A stretch of 64,000 bases of DNA, taken from positions 248,001-312,000 of the forward strand of contig NZ_QLSX01000001.1 in NCBI RefSeq assembly GCF_003268885.1, given 5' to 3'. The notes under the pieces were generated by a model, which saw only the letters and a program-made list of their open reading frames with translations, did no database searches and had not been told where the DNA came from. The stretch is from Onishia taeanensis (GTDB lineage: Bacteria; Pseudomonadota; Gammaproteobacteria; Pseudomonadales; Halomonadaceae). Positions 56,123 to 64,000 of this stretch are shown here, piece after piece. The number at the start of each line of letters is the position of its first letter. The stretch's first letter is position 1. A program made the translations under genes and the position numbers.

Positions 56123-57223
56123 ATGGCTAACCGCTTGTTCCCCGAATGGCATCAACAAGATGCCGTGCAACTGACCTGGCCGGGTGCCGACAGCGACTGG
56201 GCCCCCATGCTGTCGCGGATCGAAGCCACGCTCGAGCGTATGGTCGTGGCCATCGCCCGCTACCAGCGCGTGCTGATCAGTGTCGCCGATATCGACACCC
56301 ACAGGCGCCTGGCGGCCACCTTTGCCCATCTCGGTGTCCCCGCGCACAGACTTGTGTTCTGCGTGGTGCCAAGCGATGACAGCTGGGCGCGGGACCACGG
56401 GCCGATCGCAGTCGAGCGTGATGGCAGGCTCACCCTGCTCGACTACTGCTTCACCGGCTGGGGCGGCAAGTTTCCCGCCGCGCGTGACGATGCCCTGAAT
56501 CGTGCACTGGCCGATCAGGGCGTCTTCGCCGCACCGCTTGAATCCCGCGAGCTGATTCTTGAAGGCGGCGCCATCGAGAGCGATGGCGAAGGCACGCTTT
56601 TGACCACCGAAGCCTGCCTGCTCAATGAAAACCGCAACCCTGAACTGGACCGGGCAGCCATCGAGGCCCGGCTCGCCGAGGACTTCGGCGTGACCCGGGT
56701 GCTGTGGCTCGCACACGGCCATCTGGAGGGCGATGACACCGACAGCCATGTCGATACCCTGGCGCGCTTCTGCGACCCGCAGACCATCGCCTTTGTGCGC
56801 TGTGATGACCCCGAGGATGCGCACTATGCCGCGCTTTGCGCCATGGAAGATGAACTCAGGGCGCTGCGCCAGGCCGACGGTACGCCCTACCGGCTGATCC
56901 CGCTGCCCTGGCCACGGCCCTGCTTCGATCCAGAGGACGGCCACCGCCTGCCGGCCACCTACGCCAACTTTCTGATCATCAACGGCGCCGTGCTGGTGCC
57001 GACCTATGGCGATGCCACAGACAGCATCGCGCTTAGCGCATTGGCCACCGCCTTCCCCGACCGCGATCTGGTGCCCATCGACTGTCGTGAGGTGATCCGT
57101 CAGCACGGCAGCCTGCATTGCCTGACCATGCAGCTGCCTGAGGGCAGCCTGACCGCCTCTCACCTTGCCAGCGACGCTAGCCACGACGCTGACAACCATT
57201 CAGCCGCCGACGCTCAGGAGTGA
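56123..57223 (+). CDS. aguA: Agmatine deiminase
   Basis: Converts agmatine to N-carbamoylputrescine. The 366-residue protein starts MANRLFPEWHQQDAVQLTWP and has the guanidine-group-modifying fold motifs: DDSWARDHGPIAVE, GGKFPAARDDALN, LEGGAIESDGEGTLLTTEACLLNENRN, GHLEGDDTDSHVDTLARF and the catalytic cysteine in HGSLHCLTMQLP near the C-terminus. It is followed 4 bp later by aguB, forming the two-step agmatine-to-putrescine route. Confidence 0.95.
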   Translation: MANRLFPEWHQQDAVQLTWPGADSDWAPMLSRIEATLERMVVAIARYQRVLISVADIDTHRRLAATFAHLGVPAHRLVFCVVPSDDSWARDHGPIAVERDGRLTLLDYCFTGWGGKFPAARDDALNRALADQGVFAAPLESRELILEGGAIESDGEGTLLTTEACLLNENRNPELDRAAIEARLAEDFGVTRVLWLAHGHLEGDDTDSHVDTLARFCDPQTIAFVRCDDPEDAHYAALCAMEDELRALRQADGTPYRLIPLPWPRPCFDPEDGHRLPATYANFLIINGAVLVPTYGDATDSIALSALATAFPDRDLVPIDCREVIRQHGSLHCLTMQLPEGSLTASHLASDASHDADNHSAADAQE

Positions 57224-57227
57224 TCGC

Positions 57228-58142
57228 ATGTCCCAGACCTTAACCGTTGGCCTGGTCCAGCAGCGCGCCTGGCCCGACAAGGCACAAAGCCTCGATGAGA
57301 CCGAAGCGGGTGTCCGCGAGCTCGCAGCCCGGGGCGCCGAGCTGGTGCTGCTCCAGGAGCTGCATGCCAGCCACTATTTCTGTCAGTACGAGGACCCGGC
57401 GGTATTCGATCTGGCCGAGCCGCTGGACGGCCCCACCGGCAGCCGGCTGGCGGCGCTGGCCGCCGAGCTCGATATCGTGCTGGTCGGTTCGCTGTTCGAG
57501 CGCCGAGCCGCCGGGCTCTATCACAATACCGCAGTGGTCTATGACCGGGCGCAGGGCGCCGTCGGCCACTACCGCAAAATGCATATTCCCGACGATCCCG
57601 GGTTTTACGAGAAATTCTACTTCACCCCCGGAGACGCCGAGGGTGTCACCGCCGGGGACACGCTGGGCGGTTTTGCGCCCATCGACACCTCGGTCGGTCG
57701 CCTGGGTCTGCTGGTGTGCTGGGATCAGTGGTACCCGGAGGCGGCCCGCCTGATGGCCCTGGCCGGCGCCGAACTGCTGCTCTATCCCACCGCCATCGGC
57801 TGGACGCCCGCCGACGAGGCCGACGAGAAAGCCCGCCAGAAGGACGCCTGGACGCTCATCCAGCGCGCCCATGGCGTCGCCAACGGCCTGCCGGTGTTGG
57901 TCGCCAATCGCGTTGGCCACGAACCCGACCACAGCGGCGCCAGCGACGGCATCGACTTCTGGGGCGGCAGCTTCGTTTGCGGCCCTCAGGGCGAGCTGCT
58001 GGCCCATGCCGGCGAAGACAGCCAGCGCCTGCTGGTCGAAGTCGACATGAGCCGCGCCGAAGACACGCGACGCATCTGGCCCTTCCTGCGCGATCGGCGC
58101 ATCGATGCCTACGGCGATCTGAGCCGACGCTTCAGGGACTGA
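57228..58142 (+). CDS. aguB: N-carbamoylputrescine amidase
   Basis: Nitrilase-family enzyme that hydrolyses N-carbamoylputrescine to putrescine. The 304-residue protein has the Glu-Lys-Cys triad in VLLQELHASHYF, YRKMHIPDDPGF and LLVCWDQWYPEAARL. AGGAG lies upstream of the ATG, right after the aguA stop. The ORF upstream extension (57165) overlaps aguA and is not used. Confidence 0.95.
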   Translation: MSQTLTVGLVQQRAWPDKAQSLDETEAGVRELAARGAELVLLQELHASHYFCQYEDPAVFDLAEPLDGPTGSRLAALAAELDIVLVGSLFERRAAGLYHNTAVVYDRAQGAVGHYRKMHIPDDPGFYEKFYFTPGDAEGVTAGDTLGGFAPIDTSVGRLGLLVCWDQWYPEAARLMALAGAELLLYPTAIGWTPADEADEKARQKDAWTLIQRAHGVANGLPVLVANRVGHEPDHSGASDGIDFWGGSFVCGPQGELLAHAGEDSQRLLVEVDMSRAEDTRRIWPFLRDRRIDAYGDLSRRFRD

Positions 58143-58201
58143 ACCAGCCCCGTGCTGCCCACCTGAGCCTTCCCTCCCGGTCTGGCCCTGCGCCGCCCAC
58201 A

Positions 58202-58240
58202 CCAAGAACCCCCGCCAGGATGCCTGACGGGGGTTCTTGG
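58202..58240. terminator. Strong hairpin between aguB and the Nudix-ThiE gene
   Basis: An 18-bp inverted repeat with one mismatch (CCAAGAACCCCCGCCAGG with CCTGACGGGGGTTCTTGG) and a three-base loop. No long T-tract follows. It lies between convergent genes and should stop transcription from both sides. Confidence 0.75.
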
Positions 58241-58292
58241 TACTGACTATCGTGCCGGGCCGCGGCGCTGCGGCCCTTAAACGCGTAAGCGC

Positions 58293-59240
58293 TTACTTCC
58301 AGAAATCGCGTATGGAGGCGATCCCCTGGGCACCTACGGCACGCGCATGGTTGGCATCGAAGCGGGTCATGCCACCCAGTGCGAAGACCGGCATGGCAGC
58401 GGTCTCCACCAGCTGCTGGAAGTCGTGCCAGCCAAGCGGCGCCGCATCCGGGTGGGTCGGCGTGGTGCGCAACGGCGACAGCGTCACGAAATCACAGCCG
58501 ATTCGGCCGGCCTGCTCAAGCTGCTCACTGTTGTGGGTCGAGGCAGACTGCCACTTGCCCTGGGCCAGCGGGCGGCGCTCGAGACTCATCAGCCGCTCGC
58601 TGGTCAGGTGAATGCCGTCGGCGTCCACCTCATCAAGAAGCTCGGGTTCACCATTGAGCTGCAGGCGAGCACCATGCTTCCGGCACAGCGCCAGAGCGCC
58701 CTCGGCGCGAGCCAGATAGGCATCGCGATCCAGTTGCTTGGCACGCAACTGCACTAGACGCACCTTATCTTCGACCAGCGCCCGCTCGAGCTTGGTGAAG
58801 AAGACCTCATCGTCGTCCTCCTCCGCGGTGATCAGACACTCGGTAGGCAGGATCACCGCCCGCAGGATCGGCAGGTTGGCCGCCGGGAAGGGATAGCTGA
58901 ACAGGTCATTCTTGTCGACCCAGCGCACGGCCTGACCCTCACGACCGAACGGCTCGCCGGAAAAGGCATGCACCTGCCACACGTCCAGCAGGATATGCTT
59001 GTCGGGATACTCATGATTGACCCGGATCAGCGGCTGGGCGCGCTGAATCTCGACGCCGAGCTCTTCGTGCAGCTCACGCTTCAGGGCCTCGAAGCCGGTT
59101 TCATAGGGCGCCAGCTTGCCGCCGGGAAATTCCCATAGGCCGCCCTGATCGACGTTGGAGGGGCGCCGGGCGATCAACACCTGGGTCGTATCCTCGCTGA
59201 CGATGGCGGCGGCAGCCACATGTACCCTTCTCTTGACCAT
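58293..59240 (-). CDS. Nudix hydrolase fused to a ThiE/TenI-like domain
   Basis: 315-residue fusion. The N-terminal MutT-type domain has GGLWEFPGGKLAPYETGFEA and the Nudix box ending RELHEELG (about 38-60). The C-terminal half (from about 140) is a thiamin-phosphate-synthase-like barrel with VRLVQLRAKQLDRDAYLARA, HLTSERLM, ASTHNSEQLEQAGRIG and FVTLSPLRTTPTHPDA. The same fusion lies beside argJ-secA in Pseudomonas. The first part probably cleans 8-oxo-dGTP; the role of the second is uncertain, as it may lack full ThiE activity. Confidence 0.9.
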   Translation of the reverse strand: MVKRRVHVAAAAIVSEDTTQVLIARRPSNVDQGGLWEFPGGKLAPYETGFEALKRELHEELGVEIQRAQPLIRVNHEYPDKHILLDVWQVHAFSGEPFGREGQAVRWVDKNDLFSYPFPAANLPILRAVILPTECLITAEEDDDEVFFTKLERALVEDKVRLVQLRAKQLDRDAYLARAEGALALCRKHGARLQLNGEPELLDEVDADGIHLTSERLMSLERRPLAQGKWQSASTHNSEQLEQAGRIGCDFVTLSPLRTTPTHPDAAPLGWHDFQQLVETAAMPVFALGGMTRFDANHARAVGAQGIASIRDFWK

Positions 59241-59321
59241 TGTGTGTATTACCTTTCAAACATGAATAACGCGCGACCCGCAGTGCGCCCTGAGGGGCAT
59301 CGCGGCAACAGCAGGCCAGGC

Positions 59322-60545
59322 CTAGCTGCGGTAGTCGGCGTTGATGGAGACATAGTCGTGGGACAGATCAGAGGTCCAGACAGTGGCCTGGGCCTCTCCG
59401 CGTCCCAATCGAATGCGGATGGGAATCTCCTCGCCCGCCATCACGGCGCTGCCGGCGGCCTCCGTATAGCCGTCGGCACGTCCGCCCTGCTCGACCAGTC
59501 GCACGTCGCCCAAGTCGATCACCACTCGGTCGACATCGAAGTCAGCGACCGGGGCACGCCCCACCGCGGCCAGAATGCGACCCCAGTTGGCATCCGAGGC
59601 ATAGAGCGCGGTCTTGACCAGCGGGGAATGCGCCACCGTGAAGGCCACGTCCAGGGCCTCCTGACGCGAGGTGGCCTCCTCGACCTCGAGGGTAACGAAC
59701 TTGGTCGCCCCCTCACCGTCGCGGATGACCGCCTGAGCAAGTTCGATCAGCACCTCATCGAGGGCGGCGCGGAACGCCTCGAGCGCTTCGTCGCTCTCGA
59801 GCGTCGCACCCTGCCCGGTAGCCACCAGCATGCAGGCATCGTTGGTGGAGGTATCACTGTCCACGGTGATGCAGTTGAAGGAGCGGCTGACGCCGTCGCG
59901 CAACAAGGCTTCAAGCCGCCGCTGGGGAATGGCGGCGTCGGTCGCCACGAACCCGAGCATGGTGGCCATGTTGGGCTGGATCATCCCCGACCCTTTGCTG
60001 ATGCCGGCGAGGGTCACCGTCTCGCCCTCGATGGTGAGCGTACGGGTCGCGCCCTTGGGCCGGGTATCGGTGGTCAGAATACCCTCGGCTGCATCCTCCC
60101 AGCCATCCTCGCGAAGCGCCTCGAGAGCCTGGGGCAATGCTCCCAGCAGTCGCTCCATGGGCATGGGCTCGCCGATCACACCGGTTGAGAACGGCAACAC
60201 CGCCTCGCCCTCGACGCCGGCCAGCCGTGCGAGCTCGTCGCAGCTGGCCTTCGCATCACGCATGCCGGCGGCACCGGTCCCGGCATTGGCATTGCCGGTA
60301 TTGATCACGAAGTAGCGCGGGGCCAGGCCCCGCTCGCAGCGTGCCGCCAGGTGACGCTTGGCCACCTGAACCGGCGCCGCACAGAATGCATTGCGGGTAA
60401 AGGTGCCGGCGACGCTGGCGCCCTCCGGCACCTCGATCACGACCAGGTCGCGACGCCCCGGTTTCTTGATACCCGCACTGGTGGTGCCAAGACGCAGGCC
60501 CTTGATCACCGGCATCTGCGGAAAGACCGTTTCACCCACTGCCAT
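59322..60545 (-). CDS. argJ: Bifunctional glutamate N-acetyltransferase/amino-acid acetyltransferase
   Basis: Transfers the acetyl group of N-acetylornithine to glutamate, and can make N-acetylglutamate from acetyl-CoA. The 407-residue precursor is cleaved at the conserved ATMLGF site (Ala-Thr bond, in QPNMATMLGFVATDA, about residue 190) to give alpha and beta chains. Other motifs: INTGNANAGTG, VLPFSTGVIGE, GISKGSGMIQPNM and the C-terminal DLSHDYVSINADYRS. It lies between secA and the Nudix-ThiE gene, the same order as in Pseudomonas. Confidence 0.96.
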   Translation of the reverse strand: MAVGETVFPQMPVIKGLRLGTTSAGIKKPGRRDLVVIEVPEGASVAGTFTRNAFCAAPVQVAKRHLAARCERGLAPRYFVINTGNANAGTGAAGMRDAKASCDELARLAGVEGEAVLPFSTGVIGEPMPMERLLGALPQALEALREDGWEDAAEGILTTDTRPKGATRTLTIEGETVTLAGISKGSGMIQPNMATMLGFVATDAAIPQRRLEALLRDGVSRSFNCITVDSDTSTNDACMLVATGQGATLESDEALEAFRAALDEVLIELAQAVIRDGEGATKFVTLEVEEATSRQEALDVAFTVAHSPLVKTALYASDANWGRILAAVGRAPVADFDVDRVVIDLGDVRLVEQGGRADGYTEAAGSAVMAGEEIPIRIRLGRGEAQATVWTSDLSHDYVSINADYRS

Positions 60546-60593
60546 GCATTTACTCCCTCGTTCGTTGTCCGCCGGCGACGACGCCGGCAGCGA

Positions 60594-63335
60594 TCAATTA
60601 AGCGTGCCGTGACACTGCTTGTACTTCTTGCCGGACCCGCAGGGGCAAGGCTCGTTGCGCCCCACCTTGGGCCCCTCGCGACGCACCGGACGACCATCGC
60701 CACCCTCGGTAGCCGGCTGATCGGCAGGCGCCTCAGCGGCGCTCGCCGCGGCTTCGTCATGGCGGCTGGCGGCGCCGGCCTGCTCACGAGCCAGCGTCTC
60801 ACGGCGCTGCTGTTCGAGCTCCTCGACCTCTTCCTGGCGACGCACCTGGACGTGGCTCAGGATGCGCGTGATATCGGCCTTGATGTTGGCGAGCAGCCCT
60901 TGGAACAGCTCGAACGCTTCGCGCTTGTATTCCTGCTTGGGATTCTTCTGGGCGTAGCCGCGCAGATGGATACCGCGACGCAGGTGATCCATCGACTGGA
61001 GATGCTCCTTCCAGCGAGTATCCAGCACCTGCAACATCACCTGCTTCTCGAAGCGGCGCATCAGGGGCTCACCGACCGCGGCCACCTTTTCCTCATACAG
61101 CTTGCGGTGCGCCTCATGCAGACGCTCGCGCAGCTGCTCTTCGCTGAGGCGGGCATCCTCGGCGGACCATTGGGTCACCGGGGTATCGAGGTTGAACTCG
61201 GCCTTGAGGTGGGCCTCTAGCCCGGTCAGGTCCCACTGCTCGGGCAGACTCTGGGGCGGCACGAAGTCGCTGATCGCTTCGTCCAGCACCTCGTCGCGAA
61301 TGCCCAGCACGTTCTCGGAGACCTCTTCGGCCTCGAGGATGTCGTTGCGCTGCTCGTAAATCACGCGACGCTGGTCGTTGGCCACGTCGTCGTATTCAAG
61401 CAGCTGCTTGCGGATATCGAAGTTGCGACCCTCGACCTTCTTCTGGGCACGCTCGACGGCGTTGGAGACCATCTTGTGCTCGATGGCCTCACCCCGTTCG
61501 AGCCCCAGCGCCTGCATCAATCGTTGTACCCGATCGGAACCGAACAGACGCATCAGGTTGTCTTCCAGCGACAGGAAGAAGCGCGTCGAACCCGGGTCCC
61601 CCTGACGGCCGGAGCGGCCGCGAAGCTGGTTGTCGATGCGCCGTGACTCGTGGCGTTCGGAGCCGACCACATGCAGGCCACCGGCGGCCAGCACGGCATC
61701 ATGACGTTCCTGCCAGGCGGCCTTGATGGCCGCGATCTTAGCCTCGTCGGGGCTCTCGAGCTCGGCGACTTCAGCTTCCCAACTGCCGCCGAGCATGATG
61801 TCGGTACCGCGACCGGCCATGTTGGTGGCGATGGTCACCGCGCCGGGGCGACCGGCCTGGGCAATGATCTGCGCCTCGCTCTGGTGCTGTTTGGCGTTGA
61901 GCACGTTGAAGTTCATGCCGGCCTTGCGCATCAGATCGGCCAGATACTCCGAGGTTTCGATCGAGGCAGTACCCACCAACACCGGACGACCGGCCTCGGT
62001 TTCGGCCTGAACATCCTTGATGATCGCTTCGAACTTCTCCTCGCCGGTGAGATAGACCAGATCGTTAAGATCGCGACGAATCAGCGGGCGGTTGGTGGGA
62101 ATCACCATCACATCCAGGCTGTAGATCTGGCGGAACTCGAAGGCCTCGGTATCGGCGGTCCCGGTCATGCCGGAAAGCTTCTCGTAGAGGCGGAAGTAGT
62201 TCTGGAACGTGGTCGAGGCCAGCGTCTGGCTCTCGCGCTGAACGGTGACGCCTTCCTTAGCCTCGACCGCCTGGTGCAGCCCCTCGGACCAGCGACGGCC
62301 AGGCATGCTGCGCCCAGTGTGCTCATCGACGATCACCACCTGGCCGTCGTCGATGATGTAGTCGACGTCGCGCTGGTAGAGATGCCGCGCACGCAGCGCC
62401 GAATGCATGTGCTGAAGCAGGTTGAGGTTCTGGGCGGCGTAGAGGGATTCATCCTCACCGAGCAGCTCTTCGCCGCGCAGCAGCGCTTCCACCTTGTGGT
62501 GGCCTTCCTCGGTAATATCGACCTGCTTCTGCTTCTCATCGAGCACGAAGTCGCCATCCGGCGGCACATCATCGTCTTCGCTCTGCTCGCCTCGCACCAG
62601 GTCAGTCGACAGGCGGTTGATCACCTTGTAGAGCTCGGTGTTTTCTTCCACCGGGCCGGAGATGATCAGCGGCGTGCGCGCCTCATCGATAAGGATGGAG
62701 TCGACCTCATCGACGATGGCGTAGTGAAGCCCGCGCTGAACCTTGTCCTCGAGGGAGAAGGCCATGTTATCGCGCAGGTAGTCGAAGCCGTACTCGTTGT
62801 TGGTGCCGTAGGTAATATCGCAGGCATAGGACTGGCGCTTTTCATCGGAATTCTGGCCGGAATAGATCGACCCCACCGTCAAATCCAGGCGTTCGTAGAG
62901 CGGACGCATCCACTCGGCGTCACGGCGCGCCAGATAGTCGTTGACCGTGACCACGTGCACGCCCTTGGCGGGCAGCGCATTCAGGTACACGGCAAGGGTG
63001 GCCACCAGCGTCTTGCCCTCGCCGGTCTTCATCTCGGCAATACGCCCGGTGTTCAGCGCCAGGCCGCCGATCATCTGCACATCGAAATGGCGCATGCCCA
63101 TGACGCGTTTGCTGGCCTCACGCACCACGGCGAAGGCCTCGGGCAGCAGCGCGTCGAGTGACTCTCCCGCCGCCAGACGCTCGCGAAACTCACTGGTCTT
63201 GGCCCGGAGGCTGGCATCGTCGAGGGCCTCGAACTCCGCCTCCATGGCATTGATCTTGGCAACGACCTTGCCAAAGCGTTTGACCTCGCGGTCGTTCTTG
63301 GAGCCGACCACTTTGCGCAATAAATTATTAATCAT
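60594..63335 (-). CDS. secA: Preprotein translocase ATPase SecA
   Basis: Motor that drives preproteins through SecYEG. The chosen start [20 protein letters not shown] gives 913 residues, the usual length; an upstream ORF start at 63425 adds 30 unrelated residues. Walker A is [17 protein letters not shown], with [35 protein letters not shown], and [13 protein letters not shown] in the second nucleotide-binding domain. The C-terminal zinc tail [14 protein letters not shown] is intact, so SecB binding is expected. A small exported ORF is 91 nt upstream on the same strand. Confidence 0.97.
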   Translation of the reverse strand: MINNLLRKVVGSKNDREVKRFGKVVAKINAMEAEFEALDDASLRAKTSEFRERLAAGESLDALLPEAFAVVREASKRVMGMRHFDVQMIGGLALNTGRIAEMKTGEGKTLVATLAVYLNALPAKGVHVVTVNDYLARRDAEWMRPLYERLDLTVGSIYSGQNSDEKRQSYACDITYGTNNEYGFDYLRDNMAFSLEDKVQRGLHYAIVDEVDSILIDEARTPLIISGPVEENTELYKVINRLSTDLVRGEQSEDDDVPPDGDFVLDEKQKQVDITEEGHHKVEALLRGEELLGEDESLYAAQNLNLLQHMHSALRARHLYQRDVDYIIDDGQVVIVDEHTGRSMPGRRWSEGLHQAVEAKEGVTVQRESQTLASTTFQNYFRLYEKLSGMTGTADTEAFEFRQIYSLDVMVIPTNRPLIRRDLNDLVYLTGEEKFEAIIKDVQAETEAGRPVLVGTASIETSEYLADLMRKAGMNFNVLNAKQHQSEAQIIAQAGRPGAVTIATNMAGRGTDIMLGGSWEAEVAELESPDEAKIAAIKAAWQERHDAVLAAGGLHVVGSERHESRRIDNQLRGRSGRQGDPGSTRFFLSLEDNLMRLFGSDRVQRLMQALGLERGEAIEHKMVSNAVERAQKKVEGRNFDIRKQLLEYDDVANDQRRVIYEQRNDILEAEEVSENVLGIRDEVLDEAISDFVPPQSLPEQWDLTGLEAHLKAEFNLDTPVTQWSAEDARLSEEQLRERLHEAHRKLYEEKVAAVGEPLMRRFEKQVMLQVLDTRWKEHLQSMDHLRRGIHLRGYAQKNPKQEYKREAFELFQGLLANIKADITRILSHVQVRRQEEVEELEQQRRETLAREQAGAASRHDEAAASAAEAPADQPATEGGDGRPVRREGPKVGRNEPCPCGSGKKYKQCHGTLN

Positions 63336-63426
63336 GAAACGTCCGTTCTCTACCAAGCATCCGAATACGGGCCCGAGCACCTTGGCCAGGCACTGGCGCC
63401 CACTATCCGCCCAGCGGGCGGGCATA

Positions 63427-63771
63427 TCAGACGGTTTGGCAAGGGGGGCCGCGACGGGTCAGCACATCATGGGCGGCGGCGGGAACCCGCACCACCTTGC
63501 GTGGCAGCGGGCGATTCGGCAACTGAAGGCGCCAGCGACGAAGCGGCCGCCAGCGGCGTTGGCTCGCCTGACGGCGGCTTTCAGCGCGGATGACCGCCGG
63601 CGCTAGCCAACAGATATGCACCACCCGCTCGATCAGGCGCACGCCGTCAGCCTGTACCAGGCCCGCCGGCAACAGGCAGCCCACCAGCAAGCCTGCCAGC
63701 CACCAGCGCGTGCGACGGCGCGAGGCCGTATCGGCAGGCCGACTTGGGCTAGCGTTAGTAGAGCCGTTCAT
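63427..63771 (-). CDS. Small exported protein upstream of secA, possible SecM-like arrest peptide
   Basis: 114-residue ORF. After a polar N-terminus ([20 protein letters not shown]) it has a hydrophobic signal-like segment ([21 protein letters not shown], about 24-44, cleavage after VQA likely). The rest is Arg-rich, with no recognised domain. It ends [11 protein letters not shown], so RRGPP lies four residues before the stop. SecM of E. coli has RAGP four residues before its stop and also precedes secA, and other arrest peptides end in RAPP-type motifs. The similarity is in layout and motif only; the Trp/Ile pattern of enterobacterial SecM is absent. A plain hypothetical exported protein is the alternative. 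Confidence 0.6.
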   Translation of the reverse strand: MNGSTNASPSRPADTASRRRTRWWLAGLLVGCLLPAGLVQADGVRLIERVVHICWLAPAVIRAESRRQASQRRWRPLRRWRLQLPNRPLPRKVVRVPAAAHDVLTRRGPPCQTV

Positions 63772-63792
63772 GCTGTTGGAGGTCTCGCGGGC

Positions 63793-63824
63793 ATGATAGA
63801 TTGCCGGTTATCGTTTGGCGTCAA
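63793..63824 (-). promoter_or_regulatory. Candidate promoter elements of the small ORF-secA unit
   Basis: Minus-strand TTGACG (63824-63819) and TATCAT (63798-63793), each a good match to consensus, but the spacer is 20 bp, longer than the usual 16-18. They lie in the 64-bp gap between the divergent dciA-like gene and the small ORF. Confidence 0.25.
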
Positions 63825-63835
63825 AAGTGCAGCCC

Positions 63836-64000
63836 ATGAGTATAAAGGTTAAGCGTTTCCGCGCCCAGCCCGTCACGTCGCTGCTCGGCGGCCGCGGTGA
63901 GCTCGGCGGCCTGATGCGCATGGCCGGCCTGATCGACCGGGCCCAGCAGGAACTGCGCGAGCATCTTCCCGAGGAAGTCCGCGAGCACGTGTTCGTGGGC
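63836..64000 (+). CDS. dciA: DciA/DUF721 family protein, start only
   Basis: First 55 codons of a plus-strand gene cut by the window end. The product begins MSIKVKRFRAQPVTSLLGGR and continues LMRMAGLIDRAQQELREHLP, the pattern of DUF721/DciA proteins, which help load the replicative helicase DnaB. A DUF721 gene beside secA is usual in gammaproteobacteria. There is no clear ribosome site before the ATG at 63836. Confidence 0.7.
   Translation, partial: MSIKVKRFRAQPVTSLLGGRGELGGLMRMAGLIDRAQQELREHLPEEVREHVFVG

Noticed and set aside
61650-63161. 503-codon plus-strand ORF opposite secA
   Set aside because: Shadow of secA; no domain, no ribosome site.

Overview
The window is chromosomal DNA from a GC-rich gammaproteobacterium. 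Gene order (algU-mucABCD-like sigma-E locus, holB-pilZ-tatD, exbBD-msbA-lpxK-kdsB-murB, argJ-secA) is close to that of Pseudomonas. Gene content and composition suggest a Halomonas-type member of the Halomonadaceae; this assignment is an inference from protein sequence and gene order, not from a database search. I see no prophage, insertion sequence, CRISPR array, rRNA or tRNA. It is mostly densely packed core genome.

Layout. 1-6547 (minus): envelope-stress locus rpoE-rseA-rseB-rseC-mucD followed by lepA (cut by the left edge). 6888-7961 (plus): a DAHP synthase. 8174-11619 (minus): dinG and rhlB. 11921-12981 (plus): a small basic protein overlapping xthA. 13054-18254 (minus): a complete TonB2-type energy-transduction operon (DUF3450, TtpC-like, ExbB2, ExbD2, TonB2, TPR protein) behind a Fur-box-like site. 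18633-22480: etfBA (minus) and the ETF-ubiquinone oxidoreductase (plus), with a PsrA-like palindrome between them and a degenerate tandem triplication of the etfA 3' end. 22625-36572 (minus): sixteen co-oriented genes, including yceD-rpmF-plsX-fabD-fabG-acpP-fabF-pabC-mltG-tmk-holB-pilZ-tatD, then a DUF1285 protein, a UvrD-like helicase and a sulfurtransferase. This links fatty-acid and phospholipid synthesis to DNA replication and wall functions.

36700-44042: maf/yceF, an S49 peptidase, a HAD hydrolase, rluC, and the divergent rne with a long leader and a repeat-rich tail. 44180-53095 (minus): comEC-exbB-exbD-msbA-lpxK-trm112-kdsB-LMW phosphatase-murB, mainly lipid A, KDO and peptidoglycan supply. 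53225-55942: a DUF2062 protein and a lipoprotein-releasing ABC pair with a single permease. 56123-58142 (plus): agmatine-to-putrescine genes aguAB. 58293-63771 (minus): a Nudix-ThiE fusion, argJ, secA and, directly upstream of secA, a small exported ORF ending in an Arg-Gly-Pro-Pro motif. 63836 onward (plus): start of a DciA/DUF721 gene.

The most interesting candidate is the 114-residue ORF upstream of secA (63427-63771). It has the layout expected of a SecM-like secretion monitor: an N-terminal export signal, a C-terminal RRGPP a few residues before the stop, and secA next on the same strand. Its sequence otherwise does not resemble enterobacterial SecM. Other points to check are two sigma-E-like promoters in the rpoE locus, the Fur and PsrA sites, the 94-bp tandem copies after etfA, 15-bp repeats extending KdsB, 102-bp repeats in the RNase E tail, and a single-permease Lol system.
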